From: Roseateles sp049532965
GTDB taxonomy: Bacteria > Pseudomonadota > Gammaproteobacteria > Burkholderiales > Burkholderiaceae_C
Assembly: GCF_049532965.1 (NCBI RefSeq)
Contig: NZ_CP186694.1
Location: forward strand, 3,162,001-3,226,000
Reading direction: 5' to 3'
DNA length: 64,000 nt
The translations under genes were made by a program, and so were the position numbers. Below the pieces are notes generated by a model. The model searched no databases. It saw nothing but the letters and a program-made list of their open reading frames with translations, and was not told the DNA's origin. The first letter of the stretch is position 1. Each line of letters begins with the position of its first letter. Of this stretch, positions 53,512 through 62,367 are shown in pieces.

Positions 53512-54386
53512 GTCGCCGCCATCTGCTCTCACTGGCGCCGGGCGCGGCGCTGCTGTCGATTGGCGGTCGCGCTGCCGCCGCACCGCAGCGCGTGATCAGC
53601 GTCGGCGGCGCGCTGACCGAGCTGATCTACGCGCTCGGCGCGCAGGGCGAGCTGGTCGGCGTCGACAGCACCTCGCTGTACCCGGTCGCCGCGACGCGGC
53701 TGCCCAACGTCGGTTATGCCCGCACGCTCGCCGCCGAAGGCTTGCTGTCGCTCGCGCCGACCATGATCGTCGCCACCGAGGAAGCCGGTCCGCCCGCAGT
53801 GCTCCGGCAGCTCGAAGCGGCGAAGGTACCGCTGCATCTGCTGCGCGCCGAGCATCGCTTCGACGGCGTGCTTGATCGCACGCGACGGCTGGGCGACCTG
53901 CTCGGCCGCCAGCAGCAGGCGACGGCGCTGTCGAAGCAGCTGGAGGCGGAGTGGGCGACGAGCCGGGCATTGGTGGCGAAGGTCGCTGCCGGCCATCGGG
54001 CGCCGCGGGTGCTCTTCGTGATGTCGAACGCGGCGAACCAGGCGCGCATCGCGGGTTCCGCAACGGCGGCCGACGCGATGATCGGCTACGCGGGCGCGAC
54101 CAACGCACTGGGCGACGTGCAGGGCTACAAGATGCTCTCCCCCGAGGCGGCGATCGCCGCGGCGCCGGATGTCATCCTGGCCACCACCCAAGGCCTCGAG
54201 ACCAGTGGCGGCATCGACGGCCTGCTGAAGCTCCCGGGCCTGGCGCACACCCCCGCGGGTCAGCAGAAACGCGTCGTCGTCATGGAGACGATGGAACTGC
54301 TCGGCTTCGGGCCGCGCACGCCGCAGGCGGTGAAAACGCTCGCGCAAGGTCTGCATGCGTCGGCGGGCCCGGGCAAGGCGGCGTGA
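53505..54386 (+). CDS. hmuT: Heme ABC transporter periplasmic binding protein
   Basis: A 293-residue class III binding protein with a Tat-like signal (MLSRRHLLSLAPGAALL). The mature start is PQRVISVGGALTELIYALG, with the conserved GVDSTSLYP, IVATEEAGPPAVLRQL and GYKMLSPEA segments. It passes heme from the outer-membrane receptor to HmuUV. Overlaps hmuS. Confidence 0.94.
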   Translation: MLSRRHLLSLAPGAALLSIGGRAAAAPQRVISVGGALTELIYALGAQGELVGVDSTSLYPVAATRLPNVGYARTLAAEGLLSLAPTMIVATEEAGPPAVLRQLEAAKVPLHLLRAEHRFDGVLDRTRRLGDLLGRQQQATALSKQLEAEWATSRALVAKVAAGHRAPRVLFVMSNAANQARIAGSATAADAMIGYAGATNALGDVQGYKMLSPEAAIAAAPDVILATTQGLETSGGIDGLLKLPGLAHTPAGQQKRVVVMETMELLGFGPRTPQAVKTLAQGLHASAGPGKAA

Positions 54387-54408
54387 CGGCCGGACGCCGG
54401 AGGACGCG

Positions 54409-55482
54409 ATGAACACGGTCGGCTCCGCCCTGCCCTCGCCTGCCGGCACCGCGCCGACACGGCGCGCCTGGCCCCGTCCGCTGCTGCTGGCCCTCACGCT
54501 GATGGTCACCGTGATGGCCGTCGTGCAGTTTGGCGCCGTGCCGATCGGCGCGGCGGACTGGTTCAATGGTCCATGGAGCGACGCGCCCAAGACCGGCGGC
54601 GCGCATGTGCTGTGGCAGCTGCGCCTGCCGCGCATCGGGCTGACGCTGGCGGTGGGAGCGGCCCTCGGCCTGGCGGGCGCGCTGAGCCAAGCGCTGTTCC
54701 GCAACCCGATGGCCGAGCCCAGCCTGCTCGGCATCACCAGCGGCGCGGCGGCAGCCGTGGCGCTGACGCTGACGGTCTTTGCCGGCGCGCATCTGGCGCT
54801 GCCGGCGGAGGTCCGCCTGTGGCTGCTGCCGGCGGTCGGTTTCGGCGGTGCGCTGGCGGTGTGTTTCTCGCTGGACCGGCTGTCGCGCTGGCTGGCGCCC
54901 GGCTCGATCGCGGCGCTGCTGTTGTGCGGGCTCGCCCTGCAGGCAATGACCTTCGCGGTGGTCGGCCTGTGCAGCTTCATCGCCAACGACGAGCAGTTGC
55001 GCGCGATCAATTTCTGGACACTGGGCTCGCTGGCCGGCGCCAACTGGACGATGGCTACCGTGATGGGCGGCGCGCTGCTGTTGATCGGCGCGGCGGCGCG
55101 GCGCCTGGCGCCGCGTCTGAACGCGCTGGCGCTGGGCGAGGCAGCGGCGGCGCATGTGGGCATCGACGTCGAGCGGATGCGCTGGCAGTGCGTGGCGATG
55201 GTGGCGCTGCTATCGGCACTGGCCGTCGCGTGGTGCGGGAGCATCGGCTTCATCGGCCTGATGGCGCCGCATCTGGCCCGGCAACTGGTCGGCGCCGATC
55301 AGCGCCAGGTGCTCCCGAACGCGATGCTCGCTGGCGCGCTGCTGCTGGTCGTCGCCGACACCTTCGCGCGAACGCTCGCCGTGCCGGCGGAGATCCCCGT
55401 TGGCGTGTTCAGCGCGCTGATCGGCGCGCCCTGGTTCCTGGTCCTGCTGCGCGGCGCGGTGCGCCGCATGGGGAGCGCCTGA
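54409..55482 (+). CDS. hmuU: Heme ABC transporter permease
   Basis: A 357-residue FecCD-family permease with about ten helices. Motifs: LRLPRIGLTLAVGAALGLAG, RNPMAEPSLLGITSGA, and GSIGFIGLMAPHLARQLVG (coupling helix). The start at 54409 begins MNTVGSALP, 22 bp after hmuT. Shares one base with hmuV. Confidence 0.95.
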   Translation: MNTVGSALPSPAGTAPTRRAWPRPLLLALTLMVTVMAVVQFGAVPIGAADWFNGPWSDAPKTGGAHVLWQLRLPRIGLTLAVGAALGLAGALSQALFRNPMAEPSLLGITSGAAAAVALTLTVFAGAHLALPAEVRLWLLPAVGFGGALAVCFSLDRLSRWLAPGSIAALLLCGLALQAMTFAVVGLCSFIANDEQLRAINFWTLGSLAGANWTMATVMGGALLLIGAAARRLAPRLNALALGEAAAAHVGIDVERMRWQCVAMVALLSALAVAWCGSIGFIGLMAPHLARQLVGADQRQVLPNAMLAGALLLVVADTFARTLAVPAEIPVGVFSALIGAPWFLVLLRGAVRRMGSA

Positions 55483-56270
55483 TGCCCGCGCTGCTGAGCT
55501 TGCAGGACGTTCGCCTGACGCTGGGCGCGGCGGCCATCGGTCCAGTGACGCTGCGCGTCGACGCGGGCGAGCGCATCGCAATCCTCGGCCCCAGCGGGGC
55601 CGGGAAGTCGACCTTGCTGCGCCTGATCGCTCGCGAGCTGCGCCCGGCCGCGGGATCGCTGCACTTCGCCGGGCAGCCGCTGGCGGCCTGGTCACCGGCA
55701 GAGTTGGCCCGCCGCCGCGCGGTACTGCCGCAGCAGCATGGCGTCGCGTTCGGACTGCCTGTGGAACTCGTCGTCGCCCTCGGACGCGTGGCGCGGCAAG
55801 GGGACGGGCGGCAGGAGGCGATCGTGCGGGAGGCCCTTGCCCAGGCGCAAGCCGATCACCTCCACGGCCGCCGCTTCGACACCCTGTCCGGCGGCGAGCA
55901 GGCCCGCGTGCAGCTGGCGCGCGTCTTCGCGCAGGCCTGGGACACTCGCGATGGGTTGCTGCTCGTCGACGAGCCGGTGGCCGCGCTCGATCCCGGGCTG
56001 AGCGTGGCGCTGATGGCGGCGATGTCCGAGTTTGCGGACGCGCGCGGCCATGCGCTGGTGGCGGTGCTGCACGACCTCAACCTGGCGTTGAACCATTTCG
56101 ACCGCCTCTGGTTGATGAAAGGCGGTCGGCTGCTGGCCGACTGCGACGCGCTGCCCGCGACGCTGCCGTTGCTGGAGCAGCTGTATGACACGCGGCTGCG
56201 ACTGCTGCGTGACGAGCACGGGCTCGCGGTCCTGCCGATGCTGGCCAACGCGATCGGAGCGCGCGCGTGA
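55482..56270 (+). CDS. hmuV: Heme ABC transporter ATPase
   Basis: A 262-residue ATPase with Walker A GPSGAGKST, signature LSGGEQARVQL, Walker B LLLVDEPVAALD and switch His in AVLHDLNLAL. The Q loop (LPQQHGVAFGL) is typical of HmuV. It powers heme import through HmuU. Its stop overlaps the GTG of the tonB gene (GTGA). Confidence 0.95.
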   Translation: MPALLSLQDVRLTLGAAAIGPVTLRVDAGERIAILGPSGAGKSTLLRLIARELRPAAGSLHFAGQPLAAWSPAELARRRAVLPQQHGVAFGLPVELVVALGRVARQGDGRQEAIVREALAQAQADHLHGRRFDTLSGGEQARVQLARVFAQAWDTRDGLLLVDEPVAALDPGLSVALMAAMSEFADARGHALVAVLHDLNLALNHFDRLWLMKGGRLLADCDALPATLPLLEQLYDTRLRLLRDEHGLAVLPMLANAIGARA

Positions 56271-57022
56271 ACGCCGCGGCGTTGCGATTGCATGGCCGCT
56301 GGCCGCGATGGATCGGGTGGGCGCTCACCGGTGCAGGCCACATGGCGATGTTGCTGGCATTGGCAAGCGCCTTCACGCCTGAGCGCGCGCGGCCCGCGCC
56401 GGTCACGATCAGCGCACGGCTGGTGAGCTCGGCGCCTCCCGTCGTAGCGCTCGCCACGCCCATCGCGGTGGCCTTGCCCGGTTCAGCGCTTCAAGTGCCG
56501 GCGCTGCCGGACATCCCGCCGCCCGTGGTCCAGACGACACCCACCCCGCCGGTCGCGGTCACGGCGACACCGCTTCGATTCGACCCGCCCGCGGCATCGG
56601 CGGCAGACGCGGACATCGCCGGAGCACGACCGACAGCAGCGGCCGCGATGGCCGCGATGGCCGCGATGACCGCGATGACGACAACATCCCCCGCCCCGCC
56701 TCCGGCCCTGGCCGAGAGCCCCGCCGGACTGCCGCCGGATCACCAGCGGTGCAGCGACCGTCAGACTGCGCGCCACTATCCCGCGATGCTGCGCGAGCGC
56801 GGCATCCAGGGCCTGGTGCGGCTGCGCGTGAAGGTCGATGCCGACGGGCGTGCCGCCGAGGTCGTTGTCTCGGGCGGCAGCGGTTGGCGGCTGCTCGACG
56901 AGGCGGCGCGGCGCGTCGCCGAGTCCTGTCCGTATGTCCCGGCCCGGCGTGGCGAGCAACGCCTGGTCAGTTGGGTCGAGTACCCGGTGCGCTTCGCGCT
57001 CCAGCCGTCCACCTTGCAGTAA
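56267..57022 (+). CDS. tonB: TonB-family energy transducer
   Basis: A 251-residue TonB-like protein: N-terminal membrane anchor (about 15-36), a Pro/Ala-rich periplasmic span containing an AAM repeat, and a C-terminal TonB domain (HYPAMLRERGIQGLVRLRVK, then VSGGSGWRLLDEAA). It couples the proton gradient (with ExbBD, not in this window) to HmuR. It starts with GTG overlapping hmuV. A dedicated transducer for the heme receptor. Confidence 0.9.
   Translation: MNAAALRLHGRWPRWIGWALTGAGHMAMLLALASAFTPERARPAPVTISARLVSSAPPVVALATPIAVALPGSALQVPALPDIPPPVVQTTPTPPVAVTATPLRFDPPAASAADADIAGARPTAAAAMAAMAAMTAMTTTSPAPPPALAESPAGLPPDHQRCSDRQTARHYPAMLRERGIQGLVRLRVKVDADGRAAEVVVSGGSGWRLLDEAARRVAESCPYVPARRGEQRLVSWVEYPVRFALQPSTLQ
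56642..56677. repeat. 9-bp tandem repeat in tonB linker
   Basis: Four 9-bp units GCCGCGATG (the last begins ACC) encoding an Ala-Met-Ala/Thr repeat in the periplasmic linker of the TonB-like protein. Confidence 0.85.
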
Positions 57023-57035
57023 GGAGCGATCCTCC

Positions 57036-58511
57036 ATGTGCGACAAGCCTTCCTCCACCACGTTGCTGAGCCTGCTGGCTCGTGCCGATGCCGTGCCGAT
57101 GGGCACGGCGGGTCCGACAGCTGATGCGGGCGCCTCCTCGTCGCGATCGACGGGCGCGGTCACAGGCGCTGGCGTCTTCATGCAGGAGGGCGACGCGGTG
57201 CCAGCCGCGGTCGCCGGCATGCCGCTGGCGCAGGCACTGGCGCGGGGCGAGGCGCCCAGCGCCGCGTCCGACGACATGCCGGTGTCTCGCGGCTCGCGTC
57301 GCCGGCGGCTGTGGGAGCTGCCGTCCCAGGCGTTGTGCCCGGTGATCGGCGTGTGCCTGCCGATGCCGGTGCTGCGGCGCAAGCTGGGCAAGCTGCTCGG
57401 CGGCCAGGCGCTGAACAACGACTATGAGATGCACTGCGGCGCGATCAACGAATGCGCGCGGCGCGGGCCGGTATCGGAGATGCTGCAGAAGGAGCTGGAT
57501 CAGCGCTTCGCGATCGCGCTGCGCCAGTCGTCGCAACACAAGACGGCCGAAGCGCTGACGCGCTGGTGGAACGCGGCTCAGCAGGGCAACGACGTCGGCG
57601 GCGCCCTGTGGGGCGCGCTGACGCACGCGCGCTGCGATGCGGCGCTGCAGGAGCAGATCCTTCGGGACATCCACATGCTGCAGCACCAGGTCGGCGCGGC
57701 GAACCGGGCGGACCTCCAGCGGCTGGAGACACTGGAGGACGAGAACGGCGTGCTCGCGCGCGAGCTGGCGCAGGCGCAGTCGCGCAGCACGCGGCTGCTG
57801 GCGGAGCGGGCACGGGCGTTGGAGACCTCGCAGGCGGAATGTCTGCGGCTGCGAGGAGAGCTGATGTCGCGGGACACGCTGGTCGCCGGCTTGCGGGACG
57901 AGCTTCAGCAACTTGAGGACAGCATTCCGGGCTTGCGCCACCGGCATGAGCAGGCGAAGCACCTGCAGTCGCAGCAGGAGCGCATCCATCAACTGGAGCG
58001 GGGGCTGCTCGCGGCGCGACAGCAGGCGGAGCGGGAGCAGCGGCGCGCGGACGAGATGCAGCAAGCGCTGGCGCTTGCGGAGCGGCAACTGGCACAGCAC
58101 ACGATGCTGACCCATGCGGAATCACAGGAAAGTGCGGAGCCGTCGCTGCCATCTCTCGAGGAGCGCGCGGTGCTGTGCGTCGGAGGCCGGCCGGCGGTGG
58201 TCCCGATCTATCGGCAACTGATCGAGCGCACCGGCGGCCGGTTCCTGCATCACGACGGTGGCGAAGAGGACGCGGTGGCCAAGCTCGATGCCAGCCTGGC
58301 GGCGGCGGACCTCGTCATCTGCCAGACCGGCTGCATCAGTCACGACGCCTACTGGCGGGTGAAGGACCATTGCAAGCGGCATAACAAGCAATGCGTCTTC
58401 GTCGACAAGCCAAGCGCGAGCGGCCTGCGCCGTGCACTTGGCTCGTTGGGCAATTCGGAGGCTGCGGACGCCCTCGCCGTTCAACCCGGGCTGTCGGACC
58501 GCCCTGGCTGA
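57036..58511 (+). CDS. DUF2325 protein with coiled coil and Cys motifs
   Basis: A 491-residue cytoplasmic protein, last gene of the heme operon, 13 bp after tonB with AAGGAG. The N-terminal 90 residues are low complexity. Four cysteines then appear in two pairs (C101/C107 in LCPVIGVC; C134/C140 in HCGAINEC). A long coiled coil runs about 220-385, and a DUF2325 domain follows (VLCVGGRPAVVPIYRQLIER, CQTGCISHDAYWRVKDHC, FVDKPSASGLRRAL). DUF2325 has no known biochemical role. Position suggests a link to heme or iron handling, perhaps metal or heme sensing by the Cys pairs; this is inference. Confidence 0.85.
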   Translation: MCDKPSSTTLLSLLARADAVPMGTAGPTADAGASSSRSTGAVTGAGVFMQEGDAVPAAVAGMPLAQALARGEAPSAASDDMPVSRGSRRRRLWELPSQALCPVIGVCLPMPVLRRKLGKLLGGQALNNDYEMHCGAINECARRGPVSEMLQKELDQRFAIALRQSSQHKTAEALTRWWNAAQQGNDVGGALWGALTHARCDAALQEQILRDIHMLQHQVGAANRADLQRLETLEDENGVLARELAQAQSRSTRLLAERARALETSQAECLRLRGELMSRDTLVAGLRDELQQLEDSIPGLRHRHEQAKHLQSQQERIHQLERGLLAARQQAEREQRRADEMQQALALAERQLAQHTMLTHAESQESAEPSLPSLEERAVLCVGGRPAVVPIYRQLIERTGGRFLHHDGGEEDAVAKLDASLAAADLVICQTGCISHDAYWRVKDHCKRHNKQCVFVDKPSASGLRRALGSLGNSEAADALAVQPGLSDRPG

Positions 58512-58654
58512 GGCGATCACGTCCCCGTAGGCAAAACGCCCTCATCACGATGCGGCGACGCTCTCTTCCGGGGCTCAGCCGTACGCCACACACTGCCGGC
58601 AACAGGCTTGCACCTTCCGCGGGCCCTCCTCTTCAAAGCCAACTGGGTGTGTCG

Positions 58655-60250
58655 ATGTCGCGTTTGTCCGTGAAGCAGCTGCTTCTTCTTGCGTTCGGCC
58701 TGCTGGCCGCGTCAGTGTCCGGTGTGAGCCTGCTGGCCCTTCACCACCTAGGCGCCGCGAACGGCCGCCTCACGGACTACGTGAACGGCATCGCGGAGCG
58801 GGAAGAACTGGCCGTGGACTTGCGCGTGGCCGCCAACCGTCGCGCGATCGGCGTGCGAGACATGGTGACCGCCCAGTCATCCAGCGAGCTGCAGGCGGGC
58901 AAGGAGATGGCGCTGGGTGCCCACGCCGACGTCGGCAAGGCGCTTGAGAAACTCAAGACCGCCGTCGAGCGCTCGACGGCGAGTGACCGTGAACGCGCCA
59001 TCCTGGCACGCCTCGTCGATGTCGAAGCCAAGTACGGGCCGATTGCCGCCGGCATCGTGGCGACGGCGGATGCCGGCAAGCGGGACGAGGCCGTGCAGGC
59101 GATCAGCCGCGACTGCCGTCCGCTGCTTGCGGCCCTTCTTTCCACGGCGCGCGAGTATGTCGATGTGGCTCGGACGCAGGCTGATGAGAGTGCGCACGCC
59201 GCCGCCGCCGACTACGCCCGCCAGCGCTGGTGGCTGGGGACCGCCAGCGTGGTGGCCGTCGCGGTGGCGATTGCACTCGGACTCTTCATCACCCGCCGCA
59301 TGCTGCGGGCACTCGGTACCGAGCCTTCCGTTCTGGGCGAGCTTGCGCAGCGAGTTGCACAGGGCGACCTCGGTGCCGTCACCGGTGCCGCGACCGCGCC
59401 CCAAGGCAGCGTTCTGGCGTCCATGGGGCAGATGCAGCAGCAACTGGTGGCCCTGATCAGCCAGGTCCGCGAGGCCGCGCGCTCCATCGCCAGCGCCAGC
59501 CAGGAGATCGCGCACGGCAACAACAGCCTCTCGAGCCGCACCGAGGAACAGGCCTCCGCGCTTGAGGAGACGGCGTCCTCGATGGAACAGCTGAGCGCCA
59601 CCGTGAGGCTGAACGCCGACAACGCCCTCCAGGCGAGCCAACTGGCTCAGGGAGCGAGCACGGTGGCGGCCAAGGGCGGGGAGGTCGTCAGCCAGGTGAT
59701 CGGGAAGATGCGAGGCATCCAGGACAGCAGCAAGCAGATCGGCGACATCATCGGCACCATCGACGGCATCGCCTTCCAGACCAACATCCTGGCGCTGAAC
59801 GCAGCAGTGGAAGCCGCACGCGCCGGAGAACAGGGGCGTGGCTTCGCCGTGGTGGCGTCCGAGGTGCGCAACCTGGCCACGCGATCGGCTGAAGCCGCGA
59901 AGGAGATCAAGCAGCTCATCAGCGACAGCGCCCATCGCGTCGACGAGGGGACCGCCCTGGTGGACCGGGCCGGCGCGACGATGGAGGAAGTCGTGAGCGC
60001 CATCCGGCGCGTCACCGACATCATGGGCGACATCAGCGCCGCGAGTGCGGAGCAGAGCGCCGGCGTGTCCCAGGTCGGGCATGCGGTTGCCCAGATGGAT
60101 CAGGCCACCCAGCAGAACGCCGCGCTCGTCGAGCAGAGCGCCGCGGCCGCGGACAGCCTCAAGGAGCAGGCACAGCGGATGGTGGCGTCGGTCGAGGTCT
60201 TCAAGATCGACGCCAGCGAAGGCGCGCACGGCGGTCTCCGCGCGGCCTGA
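58655..60250 (+). CDS. Methyl-accepting chemotaxis protein, four-helix-bundle sensor
   Basis: A 531-residue chemoreceptor: first helix about 8-28, a periplasmic helical domain (about 30-190) of the 4HB_MCP type, second helix about 195-215, HAMP-like linker, and signalling domain with IDGIAFQTNILALNAAVEAA. No pentapeptide tether at the end. The start at 58655 (MSRLSVKQLLLLAF) was chosen because the upstream frame overlaps the DUF2325 gene and lacks coding sense. Confidence 0.94.
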   Translation: MSRLSVKQLLLLAFGLLAASVSGVSLLALHHLGAANGRLTDYVNGIAEREELAVDLRVAANRRAIGVRDMVTAQSSSELQAGKEMALGAHADVGKALEKLKTAVERSTASDRERAILARLVDVEAKYGPIAAGIVATADAGKRDEAVQAISRDCRPLLAALLSTAREYVDVARTQADESAHAAAADYARQRWWLGTASVVAVAVAIALGLFITRRMLRALGTEPSVLGELAQRVAQGDLGAVTGAATAPQGSVLASMGQMQQQLVALISQVREAARSIASASQEIAHGNNSLSSRTEEQASALEETASSMEQLSATVRLNADNALQASQLAQGASTVAAKGGEVVSQVIGKMRGIQDSSKQIGDIIGTIDGIAFQTNILALNAAVEAARAGEQGRGFAVVASEVRNLATRSAEAAKEIKQLISDSAHRVDEGTALVDRAGATMEEVVSAIRRVTDIMGDISAASAEQSAGVSQVGHAVAQMDQATQQNAALVEQSAAAADSLKEQAQRMVASVEVFKIDASEGAHGGLRAA

Positions 60251-60257
60251 TTAAGAT

Positions 60258-60281
60258 CGCCTGGCGATGAAAGGCCAGGCG
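60258..60281 (+). promoter_or_regulatory. Hairpin enclosing a start codon of the GNAT gene
   Basis: CGCCTGGC and GCCAGGCG form a perfect 8-bp stem with the 8-base loop GATGAAAG. The ATG at 60267 is in the loop; a second in-frame ATG starts at 60282, directly after the stem. There is no T-run. It may mask or favour one start, or simply end the chemoreceptor transcript. Confidence 0.5.
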
Positions 60282-60782
60282 ATGGACATCGGGTGGGTAG
60301 CAGCGACGACAACACAGGGCGAGAGCCTGGCGGAGATCCGGGTTCAAGCGATGCGGGAGAGCCTCGAGCGCATCGGCCGATTCGACCCGCAGCGGGCGCG
60401 GGACAGGTTCCTGAGCAGCTTCTCGCCCGAATGCACGACCGTCATCGAGCTGGCGGGGCGGCCCGTCGGGTTCTACGTCCTGAGGCGACGTGAGTCGGAC
60501 CTGTATCTGGACCACCTGTACGTGACCCCTACCAGCCAGGCGCGAGGCCTGGGCGCAGCCGCGCTGTCGCGGCTGCTTGCGCTTGCGGACAGCCTGGCCT
60601 TGGACATCCGGTTGGGAGCGCTCAAGCAAAGCGACGCGAATCGGTTCTACCAACGCCACGGATTCGTCCTCGAGGACGACGGCGAGTTCGACAACTACTA
60701 CGTTCGGCGCTGTCGGAGCGCCATCGATCCGGTCCCCGGCGCGCCGGTTGCCCCTCACCGCCGCCACCTTCCGGAGCCATGA
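60267..60782 (+). CDS. GNAT family N-acetyltransferase
   Basis: A 171-residue acetyltransferase (166 if the ATG at 60282 is used). The acetyl-CoA site is LYLDHLYVTPTSQARGLGAAAL, with the C-terminal NRFYQRHGFVLEDDGEFDNYYV typical of the family. Substrate unknown. Its stop overlaps the GFA gene by 4 bases. Confidence 0.87.
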   Translation: MKGQAMDIGWVAATTTQGESLAEIRVQAMRESLERIGRFDPQRARDRFLSSFSPECTTVIELAGRPVGFYVLRRRESDLYLDHLYVTPTSQARGLGAAALSRLLALADSLALDIRLGALKQSDANRFYQRHGFVLEDDGEFDNYYVRRCRSAIDPVPGAPVAPHRRHLPEP

Positions 60783-61276
60783 ACATGCAGCCCACGACCG
60801 CCGAGTCCGCCCCGTCGTCCGCCGCCAGCCCCTCCGCCTCGCCGCTCACCGGGCATTGCCTCTGTGGCGCCGTCACGATCACCGTGGCGGGACACCACGA
60901 CCCGCGCGTCGGCGCCTGCCATTGCCGGATGTGCCAGCGATGGACCGGCGGTCTGTTCCTGTGCTTCACCGCCGATGTCTCTGCCGTCACCGTCACGGGC
61001 GAGGTCACGCGCTATCGCTCATCCTCCTTCGCCGAGCGCGCCTTCTGCGCGCGTTGCGGCTCGCACCTGTGGTTCAACGACGTCGACGACAACGGCCAGC
61101 CCAAGTGCTACGAACTCATGCCGGGTCTCTTCGACGCGGCTCGCGCCTGGCCGCTCCGTTCCGAGATCTACGTCGATCGGGCGATGGCCTCGGTGCCGCT
61201 CGCGGGCGACCATCGCCGCAAGACCCGCGCGGAGTACGAGGCCGACAATCCGTTCATCGAAGGCGACATCGAGTAG
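60779..61276 (+). CDS. GFA-family (CENP-V/glutathione-dependent formaldehyde-activating) protein
   Basis: A 165-residue zinc protein of the GFA superfamily: Cys ligands in GHCLCGAV, ACHCRMCQRW and FCARCGSHLW, the standard arrangement. Members are annotated as formaldehyde-activating or aldehyde-binding, but most have no proven activity. Translationally coupled to the GNAT gene. Confidence 0.9.
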   Translation: MNMQPTTAESAPSSAASPSASPLTGHCLCGAVTITVAGHHDPRVGACHCRMCQRWTGGLFLCFTADVSAVTVTGEVTRYRSSSFAERAFCARCGSHLWFNDVDDNGQPKCYELMPGLFDAARAWPLRSEIYVDRAMASVPLAGDHRRKTRAEYEADNPFIEGDIE

Positions 61277-61384
61277 CGCGCTGGAGCGTCCGATCAAGGC
61301 GTGACCCTTGCAGCGCGACGCGAACCCCGGACGGCTTCGCGCGCGTCGCCGGACCCTTCCGGGTTTTCCCTCAGTCATCCTAGG

Positions 61385-61394
61385 GGGGTACCCC
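61385..61394. promoter_or_regulatory. Palindrome upstream of the PETase-like gene
   Basis: A perfect GGGGTACCCC within TAGGGGGGTACCCCGCC, 96 bp before the hydrolase ATG, where a regulator such as the AraC-type protein encoded downstream could bind. The sequence alone does not identify the regulator. Confidence 0.35.
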
Positions 61395-61489
61395 GCCGCT
61401 GCATACAAGGCGCCTCGCCGGTGTGCTTCCTAGACTGCGCCTCGCCCGATGCATGTTGCATCTCGGGCGCATCTACTCAGGGAGACACC

Positions 61490-62344
61490 ATGACCCAGTC
61501 AGCTTCGTTGCGACGCGCCTTGCGCGCCCTGGTCCTGTGCGGCACCTTCGCGGCCGCCAGCGCCTCGGCCCAGATCGGTCCGGACCCCACCTCTTCCAGC
61601 CTCAACGCCACCTCGGGACCGTTCGCGGTCTCCACCAGCAACGTGGTGCTCGCCCGCGGCTTCGGCGGCGGCACGATCTACTACCCCACCACGACCGGGC
61701 GTTACGGCGTGGTGGCCATCAGCCCCGGCTTCACCGCCACCGAGTCCAGCGTCGCCTGGCTCGGCCGCCGCCTGGCCACGCACGGCCTGGTGGTCATCAC
61801 CATCAACACCAACAGCACGCTCGACCAGCCCGCCAGCCGCGCCACGCAGCTGATGGCCGCGCTCAACCACGTCGTCAACAGCGCGAGCAGCACCGTGCGC
61901 AGCCGCGTGGACAGCGCGCGCCTGGCGGTCGCGGGACATTCGATGGGTGGCGGCGGCGCCCTGATCGCCGCGGAGAACAACCCGACGCTCAAGGCTGCGC
62001 TGCCGCTGACGCCGTGGAACCTCAGCAGCAGCTTCACGCAGGTGCAGGTGCCGACACTGATCGTCGGCGCGGATGGCGACTCGGTCGCATCGGTCGCCGT
62101 GCATGCGCGGCCGTTCTACGCGAGCCTGCCCGCCACGACCTTCAAGGCCTATGCGGAGCTCAACGGTGCGAGCCACTTCACGCCCAACAGCACCAACACG
62201 CCGATCGGCCGCTACGGGACCGCGTGGATGAAGCGCTTCGTCGACGCGGACAGCCGCTATTCCCCCTTCCTCTGCGGCGCGCCGCACGAGGCGTACGCCA
62301 CGGCGCTGGTGTTTGATCGCTACAACCAGAACTGCCCGTACTGA
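61490..62344 (+). CDS. Secreted PETase-like polyester hydrolase (cutinase family)
   Basis: A 284-residue exported alpha/beta hydrolase (signal peptide ending SASAQ, residue 28) closely related in sequence to Ideonella sakaiensis PETase and actinobacterial cutinases. The catalytic triad is Ser151 (GHSMGGGG), Asp197 (ADGDSV) and His229 (NGASHF). Aromatic and oxyanion positions are Phe81 (SPGFTA), Met152 and Trp176 (TPWN). The two residues that distinguish IsPETase, Trp159 and Ser238, are His150 and Phe230 here, as in classical cutinases; the extra active-site disulfide is absent (Ala194, Thr231), while the C-terminal one (Cys262-Cys282) remains. Expected to hydrolyse polyesters such as cutin; PET activity is possible but unproven. 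GGGAGA precedes the ATG. Confidence 0.9.
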   Translation: MTQSASLRRALRALVLCGTFAAASASAQIGPDPTSSSLNATSGPFAVSTSNVVLARGFGGGTIYYPTTTGRYGVVAISPGFTATESSVAWLGRRLATHGLVVITINTNSTLDQPASRATQLMAALNHVVNSASSTVRSRVDSARLAVAGHSMGGGGALIAAENNPTLKAALPLTPWNLSSSFTQVQVPTLIVGADGDSVASVAVHARPFYASLPATTFKAYAELNGASHFTPNSTNTPIGRYGTAWMKRFVDADSRYSPFLCGAPHEAYATALVFDRYNQNCPY

Positions 62345-62367
62345 GCCCGCAGCCACAGGAGGACGCC

